Shown here piece by piece: positions 63,898 through 64,000 of a stretch of DNA of 64,000 nucleotides. The position numbers and the translations under genes were made by a program. The notes beneath the pieces were generated by a model. The model did no database searches. It was not told the origin of the DNA and was given only the letters and a program-made list of their open reading frames with translations. Position 1 is the stretch's first letter. Every line of letters starts with the position of its first letter. The DNA is from CAKMMH01 sp927798255 (lineage in GTDB: Bacteria; Bdellovibrionota_C; UBA2361; CAKMMH01), in assembly GCA_034180415.1 (NCBI GenBank), contig JAXFOK010000059.1, forward strand, positions 62,001 through 126,000. Direction: 5' to 3'.

Positions 63898-64000
63898 CAG
63901 GTGTCAGGTGTCAGGCTTCAGGAAACAGGTTTCGGGTATCGGGTGTCAGCTTCAGGTAGCAGGTAGCTGAATCCTGAAAGCTGATGGCAGAAACCAGATA
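63898..64000. repeat. Degenerate 7-bp periodic repeat, copy 4
   Basis: The clearest copy. Units TGTCAGG, TGTCAGG, CTTCAGG, AAACAGG, TTTCGGG, TATCGGG, then TAGCAGG, TAGCTGA, ATCCTGA, AAGCTGA, TGGCAGA keep a 7-base period and run off the right edge of the window. The core YCNGR is near-palindromic and is followed by two free bases. Confidence 0.85.

Overview
The window is a low-G+C bacterial chromosome segment, about 30% G+C by eye. It is packed with Gram-negative housekeeping genes: a Pal lipoprotein, MreBCD-PBP2-RodA, HtrA, RpoZ, a bifunctional Rel/SpoT, and DXS/IspG of the MEP pathway. The RpoZ, Pal, SpoT and FabX-like sequences recall delta/epsilon-type proteobacterial lineages. No rRNA or other marker is present, so the placement is tentative. 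No replication origin or CRISPR array was seen.

Layout. 1-11120: the start of a family 2 glycosyltransferase, a membrane protein, a tightly overlapping holA-tmk-holB operon, a membrane-anchored protein with a degenerate ABC-ATPase domain, then mreB, mreC, mreD, mrdA and rodA. 11121-13557: a gene graveyard with a terminator, three decaying minus-strand genes and an intact tRNA-Leu(CAA). 13558-17555: two overlapping polytopic membrane proteins. 17683-32362: a type IV secretion locus. A coupling ATPase and a large membrane partner face away from an operon in F-plasmid-like order: secreted small protein, TraL-, TraE-, TraK- and TraB-like proteins, two lipoproteins, TraC-like ATPase. It continues with a third lipoprotein, a PH-domain membrane protein, an SH3 protein and an M23 peptidase. 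No relaxase, pilin, TraU/W/N/F/H/G or VirB11 ATPase is visible, so the locus is partial or specialised. 32471-39452: a Cys-rich miniprotein, thrS without a TGS domain, an odd GC-rich islet, hairpin repeats, rarA, an M20 peptidase and pal. 39611-49340: dxs, a GT-C membrane protein, sufU, a thioesterase, a HelD-like helicase and a cluster of hairpin elements abutting mutL. 49337-63872: htrA, spoT, rpoZ, HDOD, a FabX-like flavoprotein, a phosphodiester glycosidase-like protein, a UvrD/PcrA helicase, a tiny membrane peptide, a transmembrane pseudokinase, ispG and a phosphoribosyltransferase-like protein.

Two repeat families deserve attention. The first is a roughly 110-130 bp hairpin element with a GATGCATC motif; its outer stems differ between loci but stay paired, and at rarA and mutL they pair with the gene's own 3' end including the stop codon. 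The second is a degenerate 7-bp periodic repeat (core YCNGR plus two variable bases) in four intergenic spaces. The best candidates for something undescribed are these covarying hairpins, the F-type secretion locus with a DotL-like coupling protein, the GC-rich islet encoding a small Arg-rich protein behind a structured leader, and two single-pass proteins built on degenerate nucleotide-binding folds.
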